From Gammaproteobacteria bacterium (GTDB lineage: Bacteria; Pseudomonadota; Gammaproteobacteria; CAIRSR01), in contig CAUYTW010000319.1 of assembly GCA_963575715.1 (NCBI GenBank), forward strand, positions 1 through 58,036: a stretch of DNA of 58,036 bases, read 5' to 3'. How positions within the stretch are numbered: the stretch's first letter is position 1; each line of letters opens with the position of its first letter. Under the pieces are notes generated by a model, which saw only the letters and a list, made by a program, of their open reading frames with translations, was not told the DNA's origin and made no database searches. A program made the position numbers and the translations under genes. Shown here one piece after another: positions 37,250 through 46,077 of this stretch.

Positions 37250-39034
37250 TCATTGACTCGCTTCAACAGACACCCGCCGACGGGCAAAAGCCCGAAAGGG
37301 CTGCCCGCCCCACTCAACGCCAATATGGCCTGAAAATTCGAGCGTGTTCAAGCGAATGCCATGTACCAGGACGCTAAGGCTACTCAACGCCATGTTCAGC
37401 GTGTGCCCGAATACAATAATAAGTATACCAACCAAGAAACCCAGGATGCCGCCTTCAAACATTCCACCCATCATATTGAAGCTGTTGGCGACATAAGCCC
37501 CGGAAAGCCCGACGGCGAAAAGGCGAATGTAGCTGAGTAGATCGCCAAACGAACTAATCGCGCCTCCGCTAGGATTGATCAGGGTGATAATGCCAGAAAT
37601 TATCGTCTTGAGCAGGTTGCGGGAAGGCGCGGTGAAACATAACACTAACCCACCGCCAATGCCGTAGAGCCAAAACATTGCTTCCGGAGCAGGCTGGTCA
37701 GCGACCAATTGGGATGCAAGAAAAAAATTTCCCCAAATCACCAGCGTCCAACCGAACTGTGCCAAGCAGGTAAGCGAGTTCATCGTCACCAACCCTTTCC
37801 AAATATGGGCAATGCTCAGGTGGATGGCACCCAGTAGAAAGCAGAGCCACTGGATATTCCGCATCTCTTGAAACCAAGGAATGCCGCGCATGACTGACGG
37901 CAGGATGGAACGATCCTCAATACCAAACCACGAGCCATTGAGTACGCCCCAAATCGTGGCAGCCTGGCTGAGAATGAGAATTAGCTTGAGCGCGGGGCGC
38001 TGACTGACCGAAACTTTGCTTAAACCGATGAGGGCGACGGTCGAAAAAATTACACCATAGGCAGCGTCACCAATGATCATGGCAAAGAAAATAATGAAAA
38101 ATCCTGTAAACCATGAGGTAATATCAAATTCTCGATAGCCGGGAAGGATACCAATGAACTCAAATAGCGGCATGGCGAACTTGAGCCAGTTCGGCATGGT
38201 AAGAAATGTCGGGGTATCCTGATCATCGTCAGTCGGCTCCTCAATACGCAAAGCCCAGCCATGGGTATCGGCAGCAACGCGTAGTTCGACTTCACGGCGG
38301 GCGAGGATATAGCCTGAGAGATGCAGCAGACGACCGTCTTGAGAAAGACTATCCCGGGCCTGAAAAAAATCAAATCGTTCATGGCGGCCATGAAGCGCGG
38401 CTTCTAGGGTAGCATTCCGAGCGCCAAGTTGTGCGAGTTGTATATCGAATTGCGCGACTTGGACAGCAAGATCGGCAGCAACACGGCGTAATTCGGAAAT
38501 GGATTTTGTTGGCAGATGAATTTCAGGTAGTTCAACACTGACGGGATGAGGACTGATAACAACAAAATAAATAGTCGTCTGGTTGGTGGCGATGATCTGG
38601 ATCACGGTTTCGACGGAAAGTCGCTCGGGAACCGTACCTGCGCAAAGATAAATATGCAAGCCCGCAGCGTGCGAACGGTGGATGAGGTCAAGATCGAAGT
38701 CGCCCCAGGGAGCTAGCTCGGCAAGCTGGAGGTTGATTTGGTCACGCTCAGCGACGCAGACTTGGCGTTCGGCGAGGATGGTTTCGACGCGATGGGCGAA
38801 TTGCTCAACGGACTCAAGGTCGGGCGTAACGAGGACGGACGTGGTAGCCAGCTCGCGGACATTAAGAATGGTAGCCTGTAATTGTTCCATTGCACTCGCG
38901 GCGGCGGCCTGCTCAGGAGATTCGCCGTGGCTGATCTGTAAATGGATGATGGCTAGATCACGTAGGTGTTCTAGGGTTTTATCGCGGTCATGATCTAGGG
39001 TAACGAGGGTAATTTTTTTTAACGGTTCAATCAT
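37250..39034 (-). CDS. ntpI: V-type ATPase subunit I (stator/ion-channel subunit)
   Basis: The a-subunit homologue of bacterial V-type ATPases, about 594 residues. A coiled-coil N-terminal cytosolic half (about 1-290) is followed by about seven helices (from FEFIGILPGYREFDITSWF). The essential Arg of the ion half-channels lies in VLVHGIRLNTLEF after GHTLNMALSSL. I start at MIEPLKKITLV (39034), not at the TTG at 39049, because upstream sequence belongs to the RNA repeat that ends at this ATGA. The normal upstream partners (E, A, B, D) are absent: a repeat and a dead IS701-like element sit there, so the operon is split or incomplete. Confidence 0.9.
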   Translation of the reverse strand: MIEPLKKITLVTLDHDRDKTLEHLRDLAIIHLQISHGESPEQAAAASAMEQLQATILNVRELATTSVLVTPDLESVEQFAHRVETILAERQVCVAERDQINLQLAELAPWGDFDLDLIHRSHAAGLHIYLCAGTVPERLSVETVIQIIATNQTTIYFVVISPHPVSVELPEIHLPTKSISELRRVAADLAVQVAQFDIQLAQLGARNATLEAALHGRHERFDFFQARDSLSQDGRLLHLSGYILARREVELRVAADTHGWALRIEEPTDDDQDTPTFLTMPNWLKFAMPLFEFIGILPGYREFDITSWFTGFFIIFFAMIIGDAAYGVIFSTVALIGLSKVSVSQRPALKLILILSQAATIWGVLNGSWFGIEDRSILPSVMRGIPWFQEMRNIQWLCFLLGAIHLSIAHIWKGLVTMNSLTCLAQFGWTLVIWGNFFLASQLVADQPAPEAMFWLYGIGGGLVLCFTAPSRNLLKTIISGIITLINPSGGAISSFGDLLSYIRLFAVGLSGAYVANSFNMMGGMFEGGILGFLVGILIIVFGHTLNMALSSLSVLVHGIRLNTLEFSGHIGVEWGGQPFRAFARRRVSVEASQ

Positions 39035-39085
39035 CCAAATTCGACGCAAAAACGTTGGCTGTAGCCATGAAGCGCCGTCCTCCTG
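39035..39085 (-). ncRNA. HEARO/omega-RNA-like element, 3' end (copy E)
   Basis: On the minus strand, AGGAGGACGGCGCTTC is followed by ATGGCTACAGCCAACG and TTTTTGCGTCGAATTTGG, ending before ATGATTGAACC, the start of V-ATPase subunit I. The terminal hairpin lacks the CTCACC segment seen in copy D. The remainder of the element is missing, and the dead IS701-like element begins 17 bases further on. Confidence 0.65.
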
Positions 39086-39101
39086 TTTTTTTGAAGTTTA
39101 A

Positions 39102-40140
39102 GAGTTACGCAGTTGCCATTGGTAAGGTATAAAGAGGTTCGATTAAATAATCTCGAGCTGCATTTCGTACAATACGAGCTTTAGCTTCTAATTCACTAAT
39201 CTCTGTACGAAAGAAAAATCGTTCCAGACGTATGAAAGCTTGAATTGCGAACCCAATATGATTTCGTTGAACGCGAGAGCCGCGAGCCTAGCAACGTTCA
39301 ACGCCACAAGTCTGTTTAAGGTTGCGATGATAAACCTCTATCATCCAACCGCGTTCAGCTAGACTTTGGCGCTTTATATCCGACATGGAAAGGTTATTGG
39401 TGGCCTAGTATTCCATGTCGCCGTTTGTTGCGATAATCTGAAACGCTCCAATCAAATCAAAACCTTTTAAGGATACGACTTGCCCTCTTGGCAAAAGATT
39501 CACCGTATTAATCGCACGATTTTTAGTGTGATCAGGATTGATTTGGCGATTACCCTTCAATTTGCTTAACCAAGTTCATCATAAATCACTGATTAACTTG
39601 ATTTTTTAAACTACTATATCAACTGTCGAAAAACGGCAGAGGGTGTGAATCCGAGTGTCTTAGCGGTTTCCAACATCGCTCGGAAATGAGTGTTTTTGGT
39701 CAAATTATCCGATGCCTTATTATAAATTCGATAATCACAATGAATGTAACTATCCCCGTCCGTCCATAATAATATTACTAAATTAATTCAATTCTCAACG
39801 GCATGGTATTTCCCTGACCAATGCTTAGTTACCAAATCAATTTTACGCGACCATGGTTTGTCAAGCGTAGAATCATCAATCATCAAAATTTCGGTTGTTT
39901 TATCAAAAAACGATTCAACCTCTTTCCATAATACATCCGTATTCGGCTCCTCTCGGTATAAAATCCGGGTAAACGCGTCATGCGCGGGGGGTGCATCAAT
40001 TATCGGAGATACCTTTGCTGCCTCCGAACAAGAATTAAGAGCGCGGCGTCGTGATCAAAAACTGAATGTAATTTTCAGCGGTGCATTTAGATGGGTTCAT
40101 TGTTGTATTCTAACACAATTTTCTTTCAACTGCGTAACTC
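39102..40140 (-). mobile_element. decayed IS701-like insertion sequence
   Basis: About 1.04 kb bounded by GAGTTACGCAGTTG (39102) and CAACTGCGTAACTC (ending 40140), the same inverted ends as the short MITEs at 3460 and 6904. The inside reads on the minus strand as a DDE transposase with stops and frameshifts: IDDSTLDKPWSRK and KHWSGKYHAVEN from the right half, LLWTDGDSYIHCDYRIYNKA, then IEVYHRNLKQTCGVER and RVQRNHIGFAIQAFIRLE from the left half. These blocks are typical of IS701-type transposases. Confidence 0.75.
39110..39920 (-). pseudogene. IS701-like transposase remnant
   Basis: The transposase of the element above can be followed only by changing frame several times and passing stops. 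Recognisable parts are the first catalytic region (LMIDDSTLDKPWSRK) and the C-terminal HRNLKQTCGVER plus EAKARIVRNAARDYLIEP. It is not functional. Boundaries are approximate. Confidence 0.7.
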
Positions 40141-40177
40141 CTACTAAAGTTAAGGATAGCGCGACGCCCGCTAAATC

Positions 40178-40261
40178 GAAACCACCAAGACGGTGCGGAC
40201 AACCAACATCTGCCGCCAACCGCCTCCCGTCGGGATCGAGAGGTTTCTATGCAGAGGATTT
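40178..40261 (+). ncRNA. HEARO/omega-RNA-like element, 3' end (copy F, diverged)
   Basis: GCCTCCCGTCGGGATCGAGAGG and TTTCTATGCAGAGGATTT precede ATGAATTT at 40262, the start of the amidohydrolase. The tail resembles that of copies M and G (GAGGATTTATGA, GATCTATGA). The upstream part matches debris near 2961 and 41655. The terminal hairpin is degenerate, so the assignment is weaker than for the other copies. Confidence 0.45.
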
Positions 40262-41587
40262 ATGAATTTAAATGATATTGGTATTCGTTGTGATTATTTT
40301 TTACCTATGACAGATGGCTCCCCTGAATTACAACGAGATATTTTTTTGGGCATTCGTGGGAGTCAGATCGCTGAAATTAAGCCCTGGAATCCACAGACTT
40401 GCCAAGCCAGGACCTGGGTTCAGGCGCGGAGGAAAGTCGTCCTCCCCGGACTCATCAATGGCCACACGCACTTGGCGATGAGTCTGTTTCGCGGTCTGGC
40501 GGATGACCACCCGTTTGCGCAATGGCTTCATGAAACAATTCTCCCTCTCGAAGCGGCACTTGTAAACGCTGAGTTCGTCCGAGTGGGAACGAGTCTGGCG
40601 GCGCTAGAGTGCATTCGAATGGGCGTCACGACCGTGAATGAGATGTACTTTTACACGGACGTAGTGGCTAATGTTTTAAGCGCAGCTGGATTGCGCGGTT
40701 TTGTTGGCGAAGCGGTAACGGATTTTCCGTCCCCTGCGGATCGTGAAAATAACGGTGCCCGCTACCGAATCATGGAGCAAATTCATGAAAAATATTCTAC
40801 TCACGAGCGCATTCAGCCTTCCATTGGCCCTCATGCGAGTTATACCTGTAGCGATGCAACTATTTTAAAAGCAAGGGATTTTGCATATAAAAAGAACTTG
40901 CTGATCCATATCCATGTTTCCGAGACCCAGGAAGAAGTCCAGTCCTGCCTAAAATCTTATGGTAAAACCCCAGTGCAGCGCTTGCGGGATCTTGGTCTCA
41001 TGGCGGGAAAAACGGTCTTCGCCCATGGCGTGCATCTTTCCGCAACAGATATTGATTGCATTGCCGAGACCGCAACTGCCGTGATTTACAACCCCGAAAG
41101 CAATATGAAACTAAGCTCAGGTGTAGCACCAATTCATCAACTACTCGAGCGTGGAATCCGTGTCGGCATTGGAACCGATGGCGCGGCCAGCAACAATGAT
41201 CTCTCTCTTTTTCGGGAAATGGACACGGGCGCTAAGCTTCAAAAACTCAGCCAAGGGAACAACACCGCCATGACTGCAGCGGACGCACTCCGCCTGGCGA
41301 CCATCGGCGGCGCTCGCGCCTTGGGGATCGATCAACGGGTTGGAAGCCTGGAGGTTGGCAAGCTCGCGGATGTCATCGTGGTGGATCTCAACTATCCCCA
41401 TCTGCAACCTGTGCATAACATTGCAAGCCTGCTCGTTTATTCCGCTAGTGGCCTTGAAGTCGATACCGTGATCTGCCACGGCACAATTATCCTTGACAAT
41501 GGACAGTACCAAACAATGGACGCCCAAAAAATCATCACGGAAGCCGCCTACTTTCAGGAGCGAATTCAGGAAAAACTTAGTGCATGA
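40262..41587 (+). CDS. mtaD: MTA/SAH deaminase-like amidohydrolase (TrzA/ATZ family)
   Basis: A 441-residue metal-dependent amidohydrolase, most like 5-methylthioadenosine/S-adenosylhomocysteine deaminases. The metal site is complete: HxH in INGHTHLAMSLFRGLADD, His in LIHIHVSETQEEV, His in VFAHGVHLSATD and Asp in IGTDGAASNNDLSLF. The last block is characteristic of MTA/SAH deaminases and related s-triazine hydrolases. The frame is open to 40193, but the chosen ATG at 40262 begins the conserved beta strand region (MNLNDIGIRCDYFLPM) and follows the repeat end. Substrate is inferred from family resemblance only. Confidence 0.85.
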   Translation: MNLNDIGIRCDYFLPMTDGSPELQRDIFLGIRGSQIAEIKPWNPQTCQARTWVQARRKVVLPGLINGHTHLAMSLFRGLADDHPFAQWLHETILPLEAALVNAEFVRVGTSLAALECIRMGVTTVNEMYFYTDVVANVLSAAGLRGFVGEAVTDFPSPADRENNGARYRIMEQIHEKYSTHERIQPSIGPHASYTCSDATILKARDFAYKKNLLIHIHVSETQEEVQSCLKSYGKTPVQRLRDLGLMAGKTVFAHGVHLSATDIDCIAETATAVIYNPESNMKLSSGVAPIHQLLERGIRVGIGTDGAASNNDLSLFREMDTGAKLQKLSQGNNTAMTAADALRLATIGGARALGIDQRVGSLEVGKLADVIVVDLNYPHLQPVHNIASLLVYSASGLEVDTVICHGTIILDNGQYQTMDAQKIITEAAYFQERIQEKLSA

Positions 41588-41891
41588 TCACATCAAAGCG
41601 AGTCATAGATGGCAAGTAACCCCTACGATTCAAGCTATTGCGTAGCGATAGCGGAGCAGGCTGGTTGACGGCAGATTTTGGTTGTTCGCTCCGTCGGTGC
41701 GTTGCGATTTAGCAGGCGTCGCTCTACCATTACTTTGAGGTTTAAGGGATGTACGGTTCTGTCAAGAAGATCCGTCAAGAACCCCACGCCTATTGGTGAA
41801 GAGCAGGTAAATCCCGCCAGGCAATTTTGATTCTTAAAAGCCTGTTGAGTTCTACGCTTAAAAGCGAAAGCGGATATCGCAATAAAATCTT
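41588..41891. other. intergenic repeat debris without a gene
   Basis: No coding region is supported. The part at 41655-41700 repeats, inverted, the GGACAACCAAAATCTGCC phrase of 2961-3000 and of 40193. A further stretch with GTCAAGAAGATCCGTCAAGAAC could form an imperfect hairpin. The remainder is unexplained. Confidence 0.5.
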
Positions 41892-42097
41892 TGGCGTGGA
41901 AACTCCTCGTCCCGAAGGGTCGAGGGGAGAGAAAACGCTGCCTTTGGTGTTGGAACCAACAGCTAGCTAAAAATAGATGCCGGTCTTTCCCGGCGGCCAG
42001 CCCTTACGCGGCCTAAGTGACGCACATCTTGCGGTGTGGCTGCTCCCCGCGCCAAAGTTGCAACGCAGCTTCCACCATCGATCCTGAAGGGTCGATG
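41892..42097 (-). ncRNA. HEARO/omega-RNA-like element, 3' two thirds (copy H)
   Basis: On the minus strand, a hairpin CATCGACCC/GGATCGATG is followed by GGAAGCTGCGTTGCAACTTTGGCG, ACACC/GTG, GCGTAAGGGCTG, CCGCCGGGAAAGACCGGC and the terminal hairpin CCCCTCGACC/GGACGAGG between GGCAGCG and CACGCC. After GATTTT the expected ATGA is ATTG, the only copy of the set without ATGA. No gene starts there. The 5' third is missing. Confidence 0.68.
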
Positions 42098-42187
42098 AGT
42101 TCTTGACTATTACTGATAATCGAGTCTTGAACGACAATCCAGCGGATTGGTAACTCAAAATTTAATACTAGTTGACATCGGATTGAA

Positions 42188-43060
42188 ATGTATATTCATT
42201 TTACAACTTTCCTAGACATTCGCCGCTGCTTACCCACGGTGTGTATCTTTTTTGTCTTCATCATGGCTCCGTTCGCGGCTGCTAATGATTGGAGCCGGGT
42301 TACTCACCCCAGTAAGACTTCACCGGAAGTTATCGGTGGACCAGCTGCGGGCTGTGTCGGTGGCGCTGCGACCCTGCCTTCCGAAGGTATTGGCTATCAG
42401 ACGATGCGACTTTCACGCCATCGCGTCTATGGTCACCCTTCTTTAATTCATTTTATTCGTACACTCGGAATGAATATGGAAAATCAACATCTTGGAGTAA
42501 TTTTAGTTGGCGACCTTGGTCAACCGCGTGGTGGTCCTACGGCTTCCCTCCATCGCAGCCATCAAAATGGTTTGGATGTGGATCTCTGGTATTGGCTACC
42601 TGAAAAAGCGAAGAAACAGCGGTTGAATCAGGACGAGGTAGAGAATCTATCCGCTCCCTCAATGTTGACCAGGAATCACCTCGCGGTGGATCCGGCGCGC
42701 TGGACAGCAGCTCAAGTGGAAATGTTGCGTCTGGCGGCGGCTCCCGATGAGGTAGATCGCATTTTCGTTCATCCCGTGATCAAAAAAACTCTTTGCGATC
42801 AAGAAGAAGATCGCGACTGGTTGCGCAAGATTCGTCCGTGGTGGAATCATGATGATCACCTGCATGTGCGGCTACGATGCCCGCCACAGAATGAGAGTTG
42901 CATTTCCCAAAAATCGCTTCCGCCGGGTGATGGCTGTGACGCGGATCTGGAGTGGTGGCTGGACGCTGTCGCCAAGCCACCCGCAAAGACCACGCCCAAG
43001 CCCAAACCCCCTACCCCGGTACTGCCCAGTGCCTGCGACGCGGTGATCGAGGCACCTTGA
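42188..43060 (+). CDS. mepA: penicillin-insensitive murein endopeptidase
   Basis: A periplasmic LAS-type zinc peptidase that cleaves D-Ala-mDAP cross-links; 290 residues. A signal peptide is clear (LPTVCIFFVFIMAPFAAA). The zinc ligands appear in LHRSHQNGLDVDLWYW (His and Asp) and in WNHDDHLHVRLRCP (His). YQTMRLSRHRVYGHPSLIHFI and GDLGQPRGG are family blocks. The C-terminal tail is proline-rich and ends shortly before the Sel1 gene (10 bases), so the two are likely co-transcribed. Confidence 0.93.
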   Translation: MYIHFTTFLDIRRCLPTVCIFFVFIMAPFAAANDWSRVTHPSKTSPEVIGGPAAGCVGGAATLPSEGIGYQTMRLSRHRVYGHPSLIHFIRTLGMNMENQHLGVILVGDLGQPRGGPTASLHRSHQNGLDVDLWYWLPEKAKKQRLNQDEVENLSAPSMLTRNHLAVDPARWTAAQVEMLRLAAAPDEVDRIFVHPVIKKTLCDQEEDRDWLRKIRPWWNHDDHLHVRLRCPPQNESCISQKSLPPGDGCDADLEWWLDAVAKPPAKTTPKPKPPTPVLPSACDAVIEAP

Positions 43061-43070
43061 GTCAACCATC

Positions 43071-44609
43071 ATGACCATACCGTCGGTGGAAGAAGAGCAA
43101 GGCATCCTCAATAAAACCCAACGGGCTGCCGAGCGGGGAGAAGTTTGGGGCCAATTCAACCTTGGCCTCGCCTACTATTATGGACGCGGTGTTGCTGAGG
43201 ATTTCGCCACAGCAGTTCACTGGTTCGGCCTGGCTGCGGCACGAGAAGATGCGGATGCCCAGTTTTACCTCGCCTTCATGAATGCCTACGGCCAAGGTGT
43301 GGCGCGCAACTACGCCGAGGCGGTCAAATGGTTTCGTCATGCCGCTGAACAGGGCCATACCGAAGCCCAATATCACCTGGCCTATTTATATCTGCATGGC
43401 TTGGGCGCTGCCAAAGACGAGGTGGATGCCCTCAAGTGGTTCCGGCGCTCGGCAGAACAAGGTTTTGCCGAGGCACAGTACCAACTTGCCCTGCTTTACC
43501 AGGCCGGGCTTGGAACCACGCGCGACCGCAACGAAGCCTCGCGCTGGCTCCAGCAGGCGGCGCAACGCGGTCATACCGAGGCCGCCTATCGGCTGGGTGA
43601 GATGTTCTTGAGTGGCCAAGGAGTATCCAGGAATGCTGGCGAGGCACTCGCCTGGTTTCGACAAGCAGGCACGGCAGGCCATACTCAAGCCCAGCTTCAA
43701 CTTGGTTTGATGTATGTTGCCGGTCAAGGCACCGTTTCCAACGCCACTGAGGCGGCGAACTGGTTCACCCGTGCGTCTGAACGTGGCAACGCCGAGGCTT
43801 CCTATCGCTTGGGGATGATGTATCTCAATGGGAATGGCGTGGAGGAAGACCCACGCCTTGCCTTACACTGGCTTCAGGCTGCTACTCTATCAGGTCACGC
43901 CGGCGCTCAGTATGAACTCGGTGCGCTTTACGCTGCGGGTCATAAGGTGACCAAGAATGAACAGGAAGCCGTCAAATGGTTTGGCCTAGCCGCTGAACAG
44001 GCATTGCCATCCGCTCAGTACGAACTCGGTGTTCGCTTGCTGGAAGGCCAGGGAGTGAACGCCGACCCTATCGCAGCGGTGCGTTGGTTGCACCAGGCGG
44101 CAAGTCAGGGCATCACCGATGCCCAGTATCAGATGGGACGGCTCTATCACCATGGCCGTGGTGTAGTTCAAGATCTGCGAGAAGCTCAGGAGTGGTATCA
44201 GAAAGCAGCCAGCGCCGACCACGTCGAGTCTCAATATGTGCTGGGTCTATTGCTCGCTGGTAGCGGGGGCGGAACAGTCGCCGATCCCACCCAGGCCATG
44301 AGTTGGCTCTATAAAGCGGCGACGGCGGGCCATGTCCATGCTCAATATGAACTAGCTATGTTGCTGCTTAATAATGCCACTGCTGCCCCGGACGACAATG
44401 AAGCAGTACGGTTATTGCGTTGCGCCGCCGATCATGACCACGCAGCCGCTCGGTATCGACTGGGGTTAATGTATCTAACCGGACGTGGTGTTATTCAAAA
44501 TAATCTTGAATGCCGACGCTGGATGGAGCGTTCGGCTGAATGTGGCGATCAACGTGCCCGTGAATTTCTCAGGCTTGTTCAGAGTGAAGGCTGGTTTGGT
44601 CCAGGGTGA
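43071..44609 (+). CDS. Sel1-repeat (TPR-like) protein
   Basis: A 512-residue protein made almost entirely of Sel1-like repeats; I count thirteen units of about 36 residues, each with an AxxQYxLG(x)MY, GxGVxxD and A(V)xWFxxAAxxGHxxAQ pattern. No signal peptide is visible, so a cytoplasmic or unconventionally exported scaffold is likely. Such proteins mediate protein contacts in stress and signalling pathways; the partner is unknown. It follows mepA closely and precedes rpoH, whose CIRCE operator begins 8 bases after its stop. Confidence 0.9.
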   Translation: MTIPSVEEEQGILNKTQRAAERGEVWGQFNLGLAYYYGRGVAEDFATAVHWFGLAAAREDADAQFYLAFMNAYGQGVARNYAEAVKWFRHAAEQGHTEAQYHLAYLYLHGLGAAKDEVDALKWFRRSAEQGFAEAQYQLALLYQAGLGTTRDRNEASRWLQQAAQRGHTEAAYRLGEMFLSGQGVSRNAGEALAWFRQAGTAGHTQAQLQLGLMYVAGQGTVSNATEAANWFTRASERGNAEASYRLGMMYLNGNGVEEDPRLALHWLQAATLSGHAGAQYELGALYAAGHKVTKNEQEAVKWFGLAAEQALPSAQYELGVRLLEGQGVNADPIAAVRWLHQAASQGITDAQYQMGRLYHHGRGVVQDLREAQEWYQKAASADHVESQYVLGLLLAGSGGGTVADPTQAMSWLYKAATAGHVHAQYELAMLLLNNATAAPDDNEAVRLLRCAADHDHAAARYRLGLMYLTGRGVIQNNLECRRWMERSAECGDQRAREFLRLVQSEGWFGPG

Positions 44610-44616
44610 TAGAAGA

Positions 44617-44643
44617 TTAGCACTCTCGACAGGAGAGTGCTAA
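44617..44643 (+). promoter_or_regulatory. CIRCE operator (HrcA binding site) upstream of rpoH
   Basis: TTAGCACTC and GAGTGCTAA are separated by exactly nine bases, which is the perfect CIRCE consensus recognised by the heat-shock repressor HrcA. A TAAAAT at 44641-44646 overlapping its right half could be the -10 box. It lies 41 bases upstream of the rpoH start. Confidence 0.93.
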
Positions 44644-44683
44644 AATGGAACAAATTTATGAAAAATAAAGGAGGAATATACCG

Positions 44684-45541
44684 ATGACTACCGCTCTACA
44701 ACGACTTGAATTAGCCTTGCCCCTGGGCAGTTTGGAGGTTTACAACCAGGCGGTAAACTCAATTCCAATGCTGACCGCCAGCGAAGAGCGAGAATTAGCC
44801 ATCCAGTTACGCGATCATAATGACCTGGATGCTGCACGACGCCTTATCATTTCCAATCTGCGCTTTGTCATACACATCGCGCGTGGCTATAGCGGCTATG
44901 GCTTGCCCCAAGCAGACCTGATTCAGGAAGGTAACATTGGCCTGATGAAGGCGGTACGACGTTTTAACCCTGAATTAGGTATCCGCCTGGTCTCTTTCGC
45001 CGTTCATTGGATTCGCGCCGAAATTCACGAATTCATCCTGCGCAATTGGCGTATCGTTAAGGTGGCAACGACCAAGTCTCAGCGCAAGCTTTTCTTCCAT
45101 TTACGGAGTGCCAAAAAACGCCTGGGCTGGTTTAGTCATGACGAAGTTCAGATCGTGGCTAATGAATTGGGAGTCACCCCCGAGACGGTGGTGGAAATGG
45201 AGAAACGCATGACCGGCCAAGACCTGAGTTTCGAGGGAGAAAACGACGGTGAGGACGACGATGCTCCTCCGGCACCGGTGACATATCTACAGGACACACG
45301 CATGGATCCCGCCACCGTGCTTGAACAACAGGACTGGGAGAATCATGAACAAACGCGTCTTGCCCATGCCTTGGCGAGTCTTGACCACCGCAGTCGTGAT
45401 ATTGTTCAGCGGCGTTGGCTTAACGAAGACAACAAATCAACCTTGCAGGAACTCGCAGACCGTTATCAAGTTTCAGCCGAGCGAATTCGTCAAATCGAGA
45501 AAGGCGCCATGAAAAATCTGCGTGCCGCTCTGAAAGATTAA
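44684..45541 (+). CDS. rpoH: RNA polymerase heat-shock sigma factor RpoH
   Basis: Sigma-32 family, 285 residues. Region 2 contains [57 protein letters not shown], and the RpoH box QRKLFFHLR confirms the group. Region 4 ends in [36 protein letters not shown] lies about ten bases before the ATG. It directs transcription of chaperone and protease genes. The CIRCE site just upstream implies that HrcA represses its synthesis, which links the two heat-shock systems. Confidence 0.95.
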   Translation: MTTALQRLELALPLGSLEVYNQAVNSIPMLTASEERELAIQLRDHNDLDAARRLIISNLRFVIHIARGYSGYGLPQADLIQEGNIGLMKAVRRFNPELGIRLVSFAVHWIRAEIHEFILRNWRIVKVATTKSQRKLFFHLRSAKKRLGWFSHDEVQIVANELGVTPETVVEMEKRMTGQDLSFEGENDGEDDDAPPAPVTYLQDTRMDPATVLEQQDWENHEQTRLAHALASLDHRSRDIVQRRWLNEDNKSTLQELADRYQVSAERIRQIEKGAMKNLRAALKD

Positions 45542-45569
45542 TCTGGAATCAATGTTTTAAGTAACACAC

Positions 45570-45596
45570 TAGGGGCGTGTCCCTTTATCGCCCCTA
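45570..45596 (+). terminator. possible terminator stem-loop after rpoH
   Basis: TAGGGGCG and CGCCCCTA make a perfect 8-bp stem 28 bases after the rpoH stop. No T-tract follows on either side, so function is uncertain. The convergent hemerythrin-like gene ends at 45629. Confidence 0.45.
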
Positions 45597-45628
45597 CTGC
45601 CATATCTTCGCAGGTTTAAATAAATTTG

Positions 45629-46006
45629 TTATGTCTTCAGGATACTCGTTTTTTCAGTGACTCCCAGGCACAGAGCAGAAGGTTTAATATGTTGCGCGAT
45701 TCGTTGCTCTGCGAGATCGCAAACATCACATTTTCGACAGGCGGGAGTATCACGAGTTGGCATGGGAAATGAACTAATTAATGATGTCTTCATTTCGGCG
45801 ACAAGATCCGCAGCAGCCGGATCTTCGACAAGTTGATTTTCTAATTTTTCCAGCGAATCTTCCAATAATTTTTCAATTTCCTGACAATGCTCACGCTGTT
45901 TGATGGCATGAACAAAGCCGTTCAAACAGTCAACAAACTCTCGATTTTTTTGGTCTATTTCCGGACTTCCGGTAAGATAACGGCCTTTCCAGCGTAAAGT
46001 TTTCAT
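45629..46006 (-). CDS. hemerythrin-like protein with lost iron ligands and a cysteine cluster
   Basis: A 125-residue protein. The N-terminal block LRWKGRYLTGSPEIDQKNREFVDCLNGFVHAI follows the bacteriohemerythrin pattern (W.x..Y.TG...ID.QH..F...N), but the helix-2 His is replaced: DxQH has become DQKN. The later HxxxH ligands are not evident. The C-terminal third instead holds CRKCDVC and a further Cys. It may be a regulatory or structural relative, or a cluster-binding derivative. It is convergent with rpoH. Confidence 0.5.
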   Translation of the reverse strand: MKTLRWKGRYLTGSPEIDQKNREFVDCLNGFVHAIKQREHCQEIEKLLEDSLEKLENQLVEDPAAADLVAEMKTSLISSFPMPTRDTPACRKCDVCDLAEQRIAQHIKPSALCLGVTEKTSILKT

Positions 46007-46077
46007 CGCGTCTCCGTAACGGTCAAGAATATTTTTTCCAGCACGGATTTTTTACAACCCTGACTGTGATTTACATC

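Noticed and set aside
39858-40265. 135-codon frame on the plus strand
   Set aside because: It is antisense to the transposase remnant of the decayed IS701-like element and runs into the repeat before 40262.
41730-41810. GTACGGTTCT with a GTCAAGAA hairpin as a group II intron domain V end
   Set aside because: The matching GAGCCG strand and the rest of an intron or its reverse transcriptase are absent.
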